Source: JANQPX01 sp050633905
GTDB taxonomy: Bacteria > Pseudomonadota > Alphaproteobacteria > Geminicoccales > Geminicoccaceae
Reading direction: 5' to 3'
Length of the DNA stretch: 64,000 nt
Assembly (NCBI GenBank): GCA_050633905.1
Contig: JBOEHJ010000082.1
Span: 1-64,000 of the forward strand
Shown here one piece after another: positions 27,306 to 36,936 of the stretch; position 1 is the stretch's first letter; each line of letters opens with the position of its first letter. Below the pieces are notes generated by a model. That model saw only the letters and a program-made list of their open reading frames with translations, was not told the origin of the DNA and ran no database searches. A program made the position numbers and the translations under genes.

Positions 27306-28550
27306 CTACTCCAGGCCAAAGCAGTTGGCGTAGTAGGTAACTGTCGCCGGCCAGTCTGAAAAAATACCAAGAATGCCGACATCCCGCGCGATGATGTCGA
27401 GCATTTCGTAGGTATCTCCGTCATTGTCGACCACGTCGGTGATGGTCTGATAGTAGAAGCCGCCGCCGTCTCGCAGAAGACCGGAGCGCTCCAGGGTCCA
27501 GGTGATCAGGTCGAGACCGGCATCCTTGGCCGCCATGGCATAGGTTGACGGCACGATGTTATCTTCATCGTCCAGCGTAACCAGCATCCAAGTCGGTGGT
27601 GCCAGGATTTTTACGTCGTCCGCGACCAACTCATTCATCGTCGGCGACCAGGTGGCGGGATCGGCGACATTGAACGCCTCGTCAGAGTAGCGGCCGTCCA
27701 AGAACACCGCCTGGTTACCGAAGGCGCGCTCATTCTCGATCCAGTAGAGGATGTCATCCAGATTGAAGGACTGCGCCCAGACGTCCTTGGGGTTCACCTG
27801 CGCAGCCTTGTACTCGTCGATCATCTGCTGGGCGTAGTCTTCTTGCGTATAGTCGCCCTCAAAAGGCATCTCGACCGCGGGTGATTTCAGTTCAGGTGTG
27901 AACTTGACGCCGAGTTCCTTGAACAGTTCGATGCTTTCCGCATGGGTCAAAAGGGTACCGGAGCCGGCATAGATGTCGGTGCGAAAATTCGGCGTGCCGT
28001 CGAGATAATCTTCCACCGTGGTCGCTGCTGTATTGGCGCCGTCCATCTTGCCCTCGAGCCTGCGAAATTCCTCAAGCGTGATGTCGCTGGTACAGCAAGA
28101 AGCTGAGGCGGGCTCACCAGTTTCGGGATCGGCGGGTAAAAAGGGTGCGCTGCATTTGGCTTCTAGCTCAGGAATCGCCAGGATGTTGGTCGTGGTGTGT
28201 AGATCGCACTGGGAGTGCCGACAGACCAGCTTCCGGTCCTTGGTAAAGGTAACGTCGCATTCCATGATGCCGGCCCCTTGGAGCGCGGCTGCAGTGTAAG
28301 ATTCCTTGGTATGCTCGGGAAATTGCAAGGCAGCGCCGCGATGGCCGATCGAATAATCCGTGCGTGAGAAGGGCCCCGCCTTACATTGCTGCAGCGCCGC
28401 CTTCAACTCGCTGTCTTCCATGCTATCGACAAGATAGAACGGCCTTGCGCCGAGCTGGATCGTTTCTTGATCGGTGGCCAGTGCGTCAGCAGCCAAACCA
28501 GCAAGCATCAATAATGCCATGCCTCCAACTTGAACGGTGCGTTTTCCCAT
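27306..28550 (-). CDS. Secreted glycerophosphodiester phosphodiesterase
   Basis: The signal peptide is at residues 1-25 (VGGMALLMLAGLAADALA). The GDPD domain follows, with the His-Arg motif 'YSIGHRGAALQFPEHTKESY', the metal-binding 'GAGIMECDVTFTKDRKLVCRH' and an ending 'LGIFSDWPATVTYYANC'. It hydrolyses glycerophosphodiesters to glycerol-3-phosphate and an alcohol in the periplasm. At 414 residues it is longer than GlpQ, because of an inserted Cys-containing loop ('ASASCCTSDITLEEFRRL') of the type seen in a GDPD subgroup with extended substrate loops. It is convergent with puuD and has no obvious operon partner. Confidence 0.9.
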   Translation of the reverse strand: MGKRTVQVGGMALLMLAGLAADALATDQETIQLGARPFYLVDSMEDSELKAALQQCKAGPFSRTDYSIGHRGAALQFPEHTKESYTAAALQGAGIMECDVTFTKDRKLVCRHSQCDLHTTTNILAIPELEAKCSAPFLPADPETGEPASASCCTSDITLEEFRRLEGKMDGANTAATTVEDYLDGTPNFRTDIYAGSGTLLTHAESIELFKELGVKFTPELKSPAVEMPFEGDYTQEDYAQQMIDEYKAAQVNPKDVWAQSFNLDDILYWIENERAFGNQAVFLDGRYSDEAFNVADPATWSPTMNELVADDVKILAPPTWMLVTLDDEDNIVPSTYAMAAKDAGLDLITWTLERSGLLRDGGGFYYQTITDVVDNDGDTYEMLDIIARDVGILGIFSDWPATVTYYANCFGLE

Positions 28551-28897
28551 AACATCCCTCCTTCAGCGTTGGTTTAGCAACGAGTTCTACGCTTAACAGT
28601 TTCTCATGACGGTCTGGTTACAGGCTCCCAACTGGGCGCAGTTGGATCCGTGGGCTGGACCTCGCGCAGGTTTGGGACGGTGGTGTTTGGGCTAAAGCGT
28701 TAGGCGTTCTGAAGGGGGGCGTTTGGTTTGTTGGGGGTTGGCATGGGGACGAATTGGTTCAGCGGTTAGAAATTAGAATAATATTCCTAGGTCTGCAAGC
28801 TTTGTTGTCGTTGAATTGACCACGTCCCCAAACTTGGGCGCATACCATTGATCCTGGCACCAACGGCCGAAATCTAGCGGGGTGGCCGTGCCACCCA
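28551..28897. other. Spacer without a recognised feature
   Basis: These 347 bp separate the glycerophosphodiesterase promoter side from the TRAP permease 3' end. Two GGGGACG arms (28745-28751 and its complement at 28826-28832) are 75 bases apart and do not form a convincing terminator. Nothing else is seen. Confidence 0.4.
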
Positions 28898-31555
28898 CTA
28901 GAAGTGGAGGGAAAGATCTCTGTGGCTGGCGTCACAGGCGGCGATGAAGAGGGCTTGGTCGCGGGAGAGGCGTTGTTGTTGGCGAGCCCCTAGGGTGTCA
29001 GCGATGGCACTGACATAGGTTTCAAGGCCAGGCTGCAGGGTGGACACCGCTTCAGCGCGCCATTTGGATTGCGCCTGGTAGGCTTCGATTGCCTCGTCAT
29101 AGGCCTGGATCGCCTTATCCGGGTCCGGTTGCTTGGCTTTCAGGGCACGGCGGGCGTCTTTGAGGGCATCTTCGATATCTTCAGCGCCGGCAACACCGCC
29201 GAACTTCTTGGCCAGATCATTGACCTGTCCTTCGGCTTCCGACGGTTCGGCGCCGGTGATTACACTGCGCATTGATCGGAGATCGCTCTCAAGAGCGGCG
29301 AAGATGTCGCTTGACTTCAAAGCGTTCAAAACTTCGATGGACGTCTCATAGGCCTCATCGCCGGCACGTCTTGCGGTCAGGCGCGCCTGGTTCTCGGCTT
29401 TGACGAGTTCGCTGAAGGTCTTGTACTCGTCCTCCCAAGTCGCAGGGAATGACGCTTGAAGCTGCTCGCGCTCTGCTTCGAGATCAGCCGCATCAGATTC
29501 GAGCCTGGTCTTGGTCTCGATCTGGGATGGATCACGTAGGCGGCCGATATGTTGTTTCAGGACAGCGAGCCGGTCGTCGATCTTGCGGATGCTCTTTTCA
29601 AGGTCACGGACTTCGGTGAGGAGAGGGCGATAATTACTCGCCGCAGCATTGACGGCCTCTTCGGTCGCCTTGATCTCGACGAACCCAGTGATGGCCATCT
29701 CAGCTTGCTCGAAGCCCTCGCCCAGATCCTTGGCGATGTCCTCAGGAAGAATTGTGAGGTCCAGGGACTTTGCATCAGTGATGGCGGCCTTGACGGGGCT
29801 GTTGCTGCTTCCCAGCCGGTCGATCAGATAGTCGTCCAGGCAAAACTGTAGCTGCGGATTACGCGGGGGTGGGGAGGTCTCCGAGAGCAAGCTAACCCTG
29901 TTCGGCAGGTAGTTCACCAATTGTGGGTAGTAGCCGACGATACCGAGCGCCAATAGCTGCAGCGCAATGAAGGCGATCACGCCCTTGTACATCTGGACTG
30001 TCTTGACCACGGCGGGTGCTACGCCGCGCAGATAGAAAAGCGCGAAGCCGAAAGGCGGGGTTAAAAAAGACGTCTGGATGTTGAGGCCGATCATCACACC
30101 AAGCCAGACGGCCGTGATGTTGGCGGACGGATCAGCGAGCAGAATCGGGGCGACGATCGGCACCACCACCACCGCGATCTCAATGAAGTCAAGGAAGAAA
30201 CCAAGGATGAAAATCACCGCCATGACGATGATGAATTGCGTCCAGAAGCCGCCGGGTAGCGAATTCAGAAAGTCGCGCACCAGTTCCTCACCGCCAAAGG
30301 CGCGAAATGCAGCGGTCAGCATGGCGGCGCCGAGCAGGATGATGAACACCAGCGAGGTGGTCTTGGCGGTCTCCAGCATCACGCCATGCAGCGTGTTGTC
30401 GATCTTCAGAACCCGCCAGCCACTCCAAAGGAGCGAGAGGATCAACAGGGCTGACGAGACCGCGCCGATCGTGATGCCGACCTGGTCTTCAGGCGTATTC
30501 ATTGCCTTGACGTTCATCTCATAGCCGGAGAGGGCGAAGCCGATGCCGAAGAGGGCGACGATGGCGAGCAGGGCTGGAACATAGGTGGCGCCGCGGTCCT
30601 CTTGAAGGCGATAGCCTGCCATGATCAAGGCACCAGCAGCACCGATGGCACCAGCCTGATTGACGGTGGCAATACCGGCGATGATCGAGCCCAGCACCAT
30701 GAAGATTAGGGCAAGCGGCGGGATCAGGGTCAGGCTGACATTCAGCCAGAACTTGCCGTTCATGGTTTCGTTATGGCGGACTGCCGGGGCCTGGCTTGGC
30801 CTGACGATGGCGTAGATCAGGATGAACAGCATGTAGAGCCCGACCAGTACCAGACCTGGAACAAAGGCACCGAGGAACATTTCGCCAGCACTGGTCGAGG
30901 CCACGTCGAAATGGGACGGCATGGAGAGCTCGCCTGTGGACGCCTTATGCAGGGCTTTCCGCGCGGTGCTTGCCTGGTCAGTGGCGGAAGCGAGCTGGTC
31001 GGCGAGAATGATCAGGACAATGGAAGGCGGGATGATCTGGCCCAGCGTGCCGGAGGCGGCGATGGTGCCGGTCGCGAGGGATTGGGAATAATTGTTGCGT
31101 AGCATGGCTGGGAGTGAGATCAGCCCCATAGCGACTACGGTCGCGCCGACGATGCCGGTGGTGGCCGCGAGCAGGGCACCGACGAAGACTACCGAAATAC
31201 CAAGTCCGCCGGGGATTGGACCAAACAACTGCGCCATGGTGACCAGAAGGTCTTCGGCGATCTTGGATCGCTGCAGCATGATGCCCATGAAGATGAAGAG
31301 CGGGATAGCGATCAGCGTATCTCGTTCGACGTCCCAATAGACGCCGCGGAGGTTGGTGACGCCTGCCGAGAGCCATTGGGCTGGGCCGCCTGAGTGGAAA
31401 AATGCATCAGTATTGCCGGCAAAGAGATACCCAGAAGCAGCCGCAAGAGCGATGGAGATGATCGCCGAGCCTGGAAGAGCAAAGGCCACGGGAAAACCCG
31501 AGCCCAGGGCGGCGGCCATGGTGATGACCAAGATGGCGAGAAACAAGAGTTCCAT
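28898..31555 (-). CDS. TRAP transporter large permease (DctM family) fused to a ~330-residue coiled-coil extension
   Basis: Residues 1-~560 are a DctM/FcbT3-type large permease with 12 or more hydrophobic segments. Typical motifs are 'LIAIPLFIFMGIMLQRSKIA', 'GIVGATVVAMGLISLPAML', 'ASGTLGQIIPPSIVLIILAD' and 'NIQTSFLTPPFGFALFYLRG'. The loop 'LASATDQASTARKALHKAST' is characteristic of the mannitol/chloroaromatic-type subgroup. After the last helix ('VGYYPQLVNYLP'), about 320 hydrophilic residues follow, rich in Glu, Ala and Lys with heptad-like spacing ('RDLEKSIRKIDDRLAVLKQH', 'SDAADLEAEREQLQA'), ending 'ACDASHRDLSLHF'. This extension is absent from ordinary DctM proteins. Transcribed third, after dctP and dctQ. 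Confidence 0.9.
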   Translation of the reverse strand: MELLFLAILVITMAAALGSGFPVAFALPGSAIISIALAAASGYLFAGNTDAFFHSGGPAQWLSAGVTNLRGVYWDVERDTLIAIPLFIFMGIMLQRSKIAEDLLVTMAQLFGPIPGGLGISVVFVGALLAATTGIVGATVVAMGLISLPAMLRNNYSQSLATGTIAASGTLGQIIPPSIVLIILADQLASATDQASTARKALHKASTGELSMPSHFDVASTSAGEMFLGAFVPGLVLVGLYMLFILIYAIVRPSQAPAVRHNETMNGKFWLNVSLTLIPPLALIFMVLGSIIAGIATVNQAGAIGAAGALIMAGYRLQEDRGATYVPALLAIVALFGIGFALSGYEMNVKAMNTPEDQVGITIGAVSSALLILSLLWSGWRVLKIDNTLHGVMLETAKTTSLVFIILLGAAMLTAAFRAFGGEELVRDFLNSLPGGFWTQFIIVMAVIFILGFFLDFIEIAVVVVPIVAPILLADPSANITAVWLGVMIGLNIQTSFLTPPFGFALFYLRGVAPAVVKTVQMYKGVIAFIALQLLALGIVGYYPQLVNYLPNRVSLLSETSPPPRNPQLQFCLDDYLIDRLGSSNSPVKAAITDAKSLDLTILPEDIAKDLGEGFEQAEMAITGFVEIKATEEAVNAAASNYRPLLTEVRDLEKSIRKIDDRLAVLKQHIGRLRDPSQIETKTRLESDAADLEAEREQLQASFPATWEDEYKTFSELVKAENQARLTARRAGDEAYETSIEVLNALKSSDIFAALESDLRSMRSVITGAEPSEAEGQVNDLAKKFGGVAGAEDIEDALKDARRALKAKQPDPDKAIQAYDEAIEAYQAQSKWRAEAVSTLQPGLETYVSAIADTLGARQQQRLSRDQALFIAACDASHRDLSLHF

Positions 31556-31564
31556 GAACCGGCC

Positions 31565-32560
31565 TCAGTGCGAAGGTGCGTTGTGTTGTCGTGCGCCCGG
31601 CTCGCCCCGCATGTCGGCGACGGCTTCGAACAGATAACTCACGAACTGGATCAGCATGGTGATGGCGAAAACGCCAAGAAACGCTGCCATGTGGTATTTG
31701 ATGAACATGCCCACGCTGCCGGTCTGCGAAATCTCGAAATTGGCAACGGGGCTGTTGATGATCGCCTGCTTGCCGCCGAAGCCTATGGCGATGATCACCC
31801 AGCAGGTGGTCAGGCCAAGAAGGATGGCGCCGATCGCGTTGACGAAGCCTCTGGTATGCGATGTGAAGCCGGCATATAGCACGTCGACCCGCACATGGCC
31901 TTCATCGAGGAGCGTGTAGGCGGAGGCGAACAGGAAGAGGGCGGCGTACCAGTAGCGGACCAGATCGCCCATCAAGGCCTGCTCATAGGAAAAGACGAAG
32001 CGCGAGATCACGATCAGCAGTTCGGCAACCACGATCATGAGCGCGAGCCAGGTAAAGCCTAAGGTCCGGGTAAACAAGGCGAGCACGAAGCTCGCGATGA
32101 TCAGCGGCACATGGATGTTCGGGCCAACAAATTGCGCCCTGTTCAAGGCCTGCACTGTCGGGCCATCCACGAACAGCGCCAATAAGTTTTCGACCCGCAT
32201 GAAGGCGATCACAGCATCGGCAACGCCGACGATCAGGACCGTCCAAAAGCAGCCCCGAATGAGAAAGGCGTTAAAACCATTGATCAGTGCTGCGTCCCGG
32301 CGAAGGCTTCGATAGGGCGAGTACAGCACGAAGAGAACGGTGAGGCCGATCGCCAGAGCATAGAGGCTGAGCTGAAGAAAAGCTGCACCGCTATCGTCTT
32401 GGAAAGCCGCTTTGATGCCCGGAAAACCGTAGCCGACGACCAAGACGTTGTTGACCATGAACGCAGCGAGCAGAGTCAGCATCGACCAGCCGAAGATCCG
32501 GATTGAAGGTGCCGGACTGCCGTGATTCCTATCGTCGGCGTTGGTGCTGACCTCGGTCAT
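31565..32560 (-). CDS. TRAP transporter small permease (DctQ family, long form)
   Basis: The 331-residue membrane protein has roughly seven hydrophobic segments. The second half carries the DctQ-like four-helix core, with 'RYWYAALFLFASAYTLLDEG' and 'VRVDVLYAGFTSHTRGFVNA', matching 'HVRVDVLY' of the family. The first half adds helices not found in the ~170-residue DctQ, as in FcbT2-type subunits. It works with the DctP binding protein and the DctM channel subunit for sodium-driven uptake of an organic acid. It ends nine bases before the dctM start. Confidence 0.88.
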   Translation of the reverse strand: MTEVSTNADDRNHGSPAPSIRIFGWSMLTLLAAFMVNNVLVVGYGFPGIKAAFQDDSGAAFLQLSLYALAIGLTVLFVLYSPYRSLRRDAALINGFNAFLIRGCFWTVLIVGVADAVIAFMRVENLLALFVDGPTVQALNRAQFVGPNIHVPLIIASFVLALFTRTLGFTWLALMIVVAELLIVISRFVFSYEQALMGDLVRYWYAALFLFASAYTLLDEGHVRVDVLYAGFTSHTRGFVNAIGAILLGLTTCWVIIAIGFGGKQAIINSPVANFEISQTGSVGMFIKYHMAAFLGVFAITMLIQFVSYLFEAVADMRGEPGARQHNAPSH

Positions 32561-32689
32561 CCAACACTCCCTTGCTGCTTTGCCCCGGTCTTGGAACGGA
32601 GAACGATCCGCTTTGGCACCGTGATCAATATGTTAAAGATCATGATGTTTAATGATGAAGATGTCACTTGTCGGTCGGCATCAACAAAA

Positions 32690-32718
32690 GGTGAGCGGGC
32701 ACCACGATCCCGCTCACC
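32690..32718 (-). terminator. Hairpin between dctP and dctQ
   Basis: A perfect 10-bp stem (GGTGAGCGGG 32690-32699, complement CCCGCTCACC 32709-32718) has a 9-base loop. Read on the minus strand it is followed by TTTTGTT. It lies 27 bases after the dctP stop, so it likely terminates or attenuates, leaving more binding protein than permease. It could also protect the dctP mRNA 3' end. Confidence 0.75.
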
Positions 32719-32744
32719 TCATTAATCGCCCGATTGCAGAAAGG

Positions 32745-33857
32745 CTAGACGTCGCTTTCGATACCCAGCACACGATTACGCTGGTTCACGAAGGTTCCCT
32801 CGAAAGCGGCCATAAAACCGCCGACTTCGCGAAGGCTTGCCTGGAAGCTGTCGTCGATCTTCGCCGCAAGTTCGGAATGATCGCGGGTCTCTTCGAAAAC
32901 CTCCGCAGCAGCGTCACCAAATGCGTCCCAAACGTCTTCGTTGAAGGCGCGGAGCTCAACGCCATGCTCATCGATCAGGCGTTTGAGATAGACACCGTTA
33001 TTGGCCATTGCCTCTTCATGCTGGGCCGCATGCTCTTCATTGCAGGCAGCCTCGATGACAGCCTTTTCCCAATCGGAGAGCGTGCCCCACCAATCAGCAT
33101 TCATGCCGAAGGCAAGACCACCGCCGGGCTCATGCATACCACCGGTATAGTAGAACTTGGCGGCCTCATAGAACTTCAAGAAGTAGTCATTATAGGGACC
33201 AACCCATTCCGTTGCCTCAATCGCACCGGAAACGAGATTTTCGTAGATCTGACCGCCGGGGAGCGAAACGGTGGAAACACCGAGCTTCGACATCACCGTG
33301 CCGCCAAGGCCGGGGATGCGCATCTTCAGGCCTTTGAGATCTTCGGGGCTTTCAATCTCTTTGTTGAACCAGCCGCCTGCCTGGGTGCCGGTGGATCCGC
33401 AAGGCAGTGCCTTCAGACCGAATTCGCCGGAGAGTTCATCCCAAAGAGCCTGGCCATCCCCGAACTTGATCCAGGCGTTCCACTCAGGTGTGGTCATGCC
33501 GAAGGGCACGGAGGTGAAGTAAGCGAAGCCCGGATGCTTGCCGACCCAGTAGTAATCGGCGGCGATGTAAGCCTGGCTATTGCCGGAAGCAACTTCATCA
33601 AACACGTCGAACGCGCCGACCCGCTCGCCGGCAGCAAAATACTCGGTGGTCAGCGCACCTTGCGAGAGTTGGGTGATGCGCTCGGCCAAACGCTGGGCCG
33701 AGAGGCCAAGACCTGGAAAGTCCCTGGGCCAAGTCGACACGATGGTCAGTGTTTTCTGCTCCTGGGCGATGGCAGGTGCAGCCAGGCCGGCAACGCCAGC
33801 GGCCCCGGTCAGAGCACCGCCTGCAGCAGCGCCGGTGACGAATTCTCTACGCTTCAT
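32745..33857 (-). CDS. TRAP transporter substrate-binding protein (DctP family, TakP/FcbT1-like)
   Basis: A twin-arginine type signal (MKRREFVTGAAAGG) ends at 'APAIAQEQ'. The mature protein of about 335 residues has the DctP fold. Segments 'LPCGSTGTQAGGWFNKEI', 'DLKGLKMRIPGLGGTVMSKL', 'LPGGQIYENLVSGAIEATEW' and 'GPYNDYFLKFYEAAKFYYTG' match the TakP (alpha-keto acid) and FcbT1 subgroup. The Arg in KMRIPG normally contacts the ligand carboxylate. The ligand is therefore probably a carboxylic acid, but its identity is not readable. It is the first gene of the operon, followed by a hairpin. Confidence 0.92.
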   Translation of the reverse strand: MKRREFVTGAAAGGALTGAAGVAGLAAPAIAQEQKTLTIVSTWPRDFPGLGLSAQRLAERITQLSQGALTTEYFAAGERVGAFDVFDEVASGNSQAYIAADYYWVGKHPGFAYFTSVPFGMTTPEWNAWIKFGDGQALWDELSGEFGLKALPCGSTGTQAGGWFNKEIESPEDLKGLKMRIPGLGGTVMSKLGVSTVSLPGGQIYENLVSGAIEATEWVGPYNDYFLKFYEAAKFYYTGGMHEPGGGLAFGMNADWWGTLSDWEKAVIEAACNEEHAAQHEEAMANNGVYLKRLIDEHGVELRAFNEDVWDAFGDAAAEVFEETRDHSELAAKIDDSFQASLREVGGFMAAFEGTFVNQRNRVLGIESDV

Positions 33858-34966
33858 GGATTGTAGCCTTCCTTAGTTAGTTTCTAACGTTGTTGAGACC
33901 AGCCGGTAGTCGGCATTAATCGCACGACCTTAGAAGCTGCCCTGTAGCCAAGCAACCGGTGGGCATGCTTTGCGCTGGGGCAATTTGTCGGCAACCCTCT
34001 GAAACCGAGTTCCTTTCCGGCAAATCAAGATGGCAACCACATGCCATTGGCAAGGTTGTCCTATTTAGATAGACGCAGACATGCTTAGCCGTAAAGACGG
34101 AGCCTCGACGAGTGCATCTGGGCGTTCTGGCAGATAAACACCTAGCCCATTGCGTGTTCGTCACCTTGCCATATCAAGCGCCCGATGACATGGCCGATTT
34201 GGGTCGATTCAATCCTGCGGGGTAACATGGTAGGCGGAACCGATGCCGTCCTGATGCATCATCAACGCAATCAACCGGTAAGCCTTCCGGAAAGATCAAT
34301 TTATGGCTTAAGATTTTTTCACCTTTGCTCATGGTTTTGACGGACGAGCTTTAAGGCGGGGCATGCTGGCTGGCATGACCAATTGATCTCGCAACCCGAA
34401 AGGTTTGGTTGAGCATGGCAGCACGAACAGTGACCTTGTTCTCCACCGAAGCGAACCATTCCTTCCCCAGTCAGGCCAATGAGCCCAATACACCCATCAC
34501 GCCTGCAGGATTCGTCGGTGAGGTCACCCTAGATGATGATGATCAGGTGACGCAGAACAAAAGACATCGAGGCTTTGCCATCGGCGCGCCCTAGACGGCA
34601 GCCTTCATTGGCTGCGCGATGGTCTTTGACAACTTGGCATCGGCGGTAGAATTGCCCTTCGAAAATCAGGAGAGTGACGCTGCGCTGACTGAGACCGAGC
34701 AGCTCACCTCCCTGGAAGCAGACGAGAAGGGCGGCATCGGGCGGGCCTCCAGAGCCGCTGATGAAGAGGGCGGCTCAGCAGCGGAAACCTCCATCAGTAG
34801 GATTGACGATCTTGCGCCCGTTGCATCGGAAGGTGTGGCCACAGCAGCAGCTGTGAACGGTGATCCCGCCATCGCCCAGGGCCATGTGACTTCAAGCGAG
34901 GTCTCTCACCAGGTTCAAGCCGCAACCCAACCGTGACGAGGTCCAAGAACCGCCGTGACCGCGCCA
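33858..34966. other. 1.1 kb spacer with possible degraded gene
   Basis: No family is recognised. One plus-strand frame, 34409-34936, is open except for a TAG at 34592-34594. Before the stop it encodes 'TLFSTEANHSFPSQANEPNT', and after it an Ala/Ser/Glu-rich stretch ('DNLASAVELPFENQESDAAL', 'VASEGVATAAAVNGDPAIAQ'). It may be a broken or noncoding composition-biased stretch. The promoter for the dctP operon should lie at 33,860-34,100. Confidence 0.35.
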
Positions 34967-36712
34967 CTAGGAGGCGAGGCGGGGTTCGGGGATTTTTCCG
35001 ATCTTGATCGCGGGGAGCAGACTGAGTGCTGGTGGCAGGATTTGCTGAATGTAGAAGTGGGTGCTGTCGATTCGGGCTATGGCGTCGGCCTGTCCGGAGG
35101 TCTCGGCGAGACGCATGGTCCTGGCGAGCAGGAAGCTGCCGAGAACGGTTGCGAAAAGGCGGAGATAGGGGGTTGCGCCGGCCGATCTCGCCGTCGAGGT
35201 TCGTTTGTCGTCCCTAAGCCAGGATGTTGCATCTTTCAGCGTATCGAGCCCGAGCTTCAACGCTCTCTTGATGCTGCCTTCATCAAGAGAAGCGAGATCT
35301 GCTTCTAGTTCCTGAAAGAGCGAGGTGATCGCAGCGCCATCAGCCAGGAACAGTTTGCGGCCGACCAGGTCTAATGCCTGGATACCGTTGGTTCCCTCAT
35401 AAATCATGTTGATGCGCGCATCGCGTAGATGCTGGGCAACACCAGTTTCCTCAATGAAGCCCATCCCGCCATGCACCTGGACCGCGTCAGAAGCAATGTC
35501 GAAGCCCATATCGGAACACCAGGCCTTCACCAGAGGAATCAGGAGATCAACCCGCTCCTTCGCTGCCTTTTGCTGAGGGCCTTTATCCAGTTTCGAGGCG
35601 CGATCGAGGGCAGCGGCCGTGATGTAGACCATGGCGCGCATGGCCTCGACCCGGCATTGCATGGAGAGCAGCATGCGCTTGACGTCTTGATAGTCGGCGA
35701 TCCTGATCGGCTGGGTTTCGCCATCCTCAGTCTTGCTCCCTTGAACACGATCCTGGGCATAAGCCAGAGCTGCCTGATAGGCGCGCTCAGCAATGGAAAG
35801 CCCTTGTAGGCCGACGGCGAGCCTTGCATTGTTCATCATCGTGAACATTGCCTTCATACCGCCTTGTTCTTCGCCGACCAGATAGCCGATGGCACCTTCA
35901 TTATCGCCAAAGGACATGACGCAAGTCGGGCTGGCATGGATGCCGAGCTTGTGCTCCAACGACACCGGTCTTAGGTCATTGCGGTCGCCAAGCGACCCGT
36001 CATCGTTGACCAGAAACTTCGGCACGATGAACAACGAAATGCCTTTGCTGCCTTCCGGCGCATCCGGCAACCTTGCCAGCACCATATGGATGACATTGTC
36101 GGTATAATCGTGATCGCCGTAGGTGATGAAGATCTTGGTGCCTTCGATGAGGTAGTGGTCGCCCTCTTGCCGAGCACGCGTTTTCAAGGCGCCGACATCG
36201 GTACCGGCATGGGGCTCGGTGAGGCACATCGTGCCGGTCCATTCACCGCTCACCAGCTTTTCGAGATAGGTCGCGCGCTGCTCATCGGTGCCGAACGTCA
36301 ACAAAAGTTCAATGCCGGCCTGGGTCAGGAGGGGGCAGAGACCGAACGACATGTTGGCGCTGTGCCACATTTCGGACACCGCGGTTGCCACGGTCCAGGG
36401 AAGTCCTTGGCCGCCATATTTTTCAGGGAACTGCAGGCCGTTCCAGCCGCCATCAACGAAACCACGATAGGCTTCTTTGAACCCATCAGGCGTTCGAACG
36501 ATGCCGTTGTCCAAGCGAGCCCCCTGTTGGTCGCCGATCTCATTCAAGGGTGCCAGCTCGTTTGACGCGAACTTAGCCGCCTCCTCCAAGATTTGATCGA
36601 CGAGCTCTTGATCGAGATCGCCACATCCCGGCAGCTCTTTAAGGTTCTCAATCCCGACCATCTGGCTCAGGAGAAAACGCATATCATCCAAAGGCGGCGT
36701 GTATGTCGTCAT
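34967..36712 (-). CDS. Acyl-CoA dehydrogenase with C-terminal extension
   Basis: This FAD-dependent alpha,beta-dehydrogenase has 581 residues. The N-terminal helical domain is followed by the FAD-binding beta-domain ('GTMCLTEPHAGTDVGALKTR', 'KIFITYGDHDYTDNVIHMVL', 'KLGIHASPTCVMSFGDNEGA') and the C-terminal helical domain ('CSDMGFDIASDAVQVHGGMG', 'INMIYEGTNGIQALDLVGRK'). The Glu in YEGTNG is the usual catalytic base. The extra ~120 residues resemble the AidB/DmdC-like long group rather than short-chain enzymes. The start ATG is 13 bp from an operator-like element (36726-36747), and a second lies 203 bp upstream. The substrate is unknown. Confidence 0.92.
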   Translation of the reverse strand: MTTYTPPLDDMRFLLSQMVGIENLKELPGCGDLDQELVDQILEEAAKFASNELAPLNEIGDQQGARLDNGIVRTPDGFKEAYRGFVDGGWNGLQFPEKYGGQGLPWTVATAVSEMWHSANMSFGLCPLLTQAGIELLLTFGTDEQRATYLEKLVSGEWTGTMCLTEPHAGTDVGALKTRARQEGDHYLIEGTKIFITYGDHDYTDNVIHMVLARLPDAPEGSKGISLFIVPKFLVNDDGSLGDRNDLRPVSLEHKLGIHASPTCVMSFGDNEGAIGYLVGEEQGGMKAMFTMMNNARLAVGLQGLSIAERAYQAALAYAQDRVQGSKTEDGETQPIRIADYQDVKRMLLSMQCRVEAMRAMVYITAAALDRASKLDKGPQQKAAKERVDLLIPLVKAWCSDMGFDIASDAVQVHGGMGFIEETGVAQHLRDARINMIYEGTNGIQALDLVGRKLFLADGAAITSLFQELEADLASLDEGSIKRALKLGLDTLKDATSWLRDDKRTSTARSAGATPYLRLFATVLGSFLLARTMRLAETSGQADAIARIDSTHFYIQQILPPALSLLPAIKIGKIPEPRLAS

Positions 36713-36725
36713 CGCTCGTCATCCC

Positions 36726-36747
36726 AGTGGTGTGACCACATCATTTG
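36726..36747 (+). promoter_or_regulatory. GTGGT-N3-ACCAC element, copy b
   Basis: It contains GTGGTGTGACCACATCATT, identical to copy a, placed just upstream of the acyl-CoA dehydrogenase ATG (36712). A GntR/FadR-type repressor bound here would block initiation or early elongation. Confidence 0.6.
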
Positions 36748-36915
36748 ATTCTTACAGAGCCTTCAAAGTGTAACAATCATCAATATATTACACGCCTCCA
36801 AAGCCGCCCCTTCCAATCTGGCTGCACCACCAGTGGCATATCCCAGCTACTAACCCCGTCACCGTCCTCGAAAACCAGGCGGTATACCGTCGGGACCGGC
36901 ACTATAAGTCCGAGT

Positions 36916-36936
36916 CAATGATGTGGTCATACCACT
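36916..36936 (-). promoter_or_regulatory. GTGGT-N3-ACCAC element, copy c
   Basis: The minus strand reads GTGGTATGACCACATCATT. It overlaps the stop codon of the FAD oxidoreductase gene (36935-36937) and faces copy b in inverted orientation about 190 bp away. The pair flanks the acyl-CoA dehydrogenase upstream region and could allow cooperative or looped binding. Confidence 0.55.

Noticed and set aside
28745..28832. Terminator formed by GGGGACG arms
   Set aside because: The arms are 7 bp and about 75 bases apart, with no T-run.
32652..33866. 404-codon open frame antisense to dctP
   Set aside because: The sense strand encodes a clear DctP protein with a twin-arginine signal; the antisense product has no recognisable domain.
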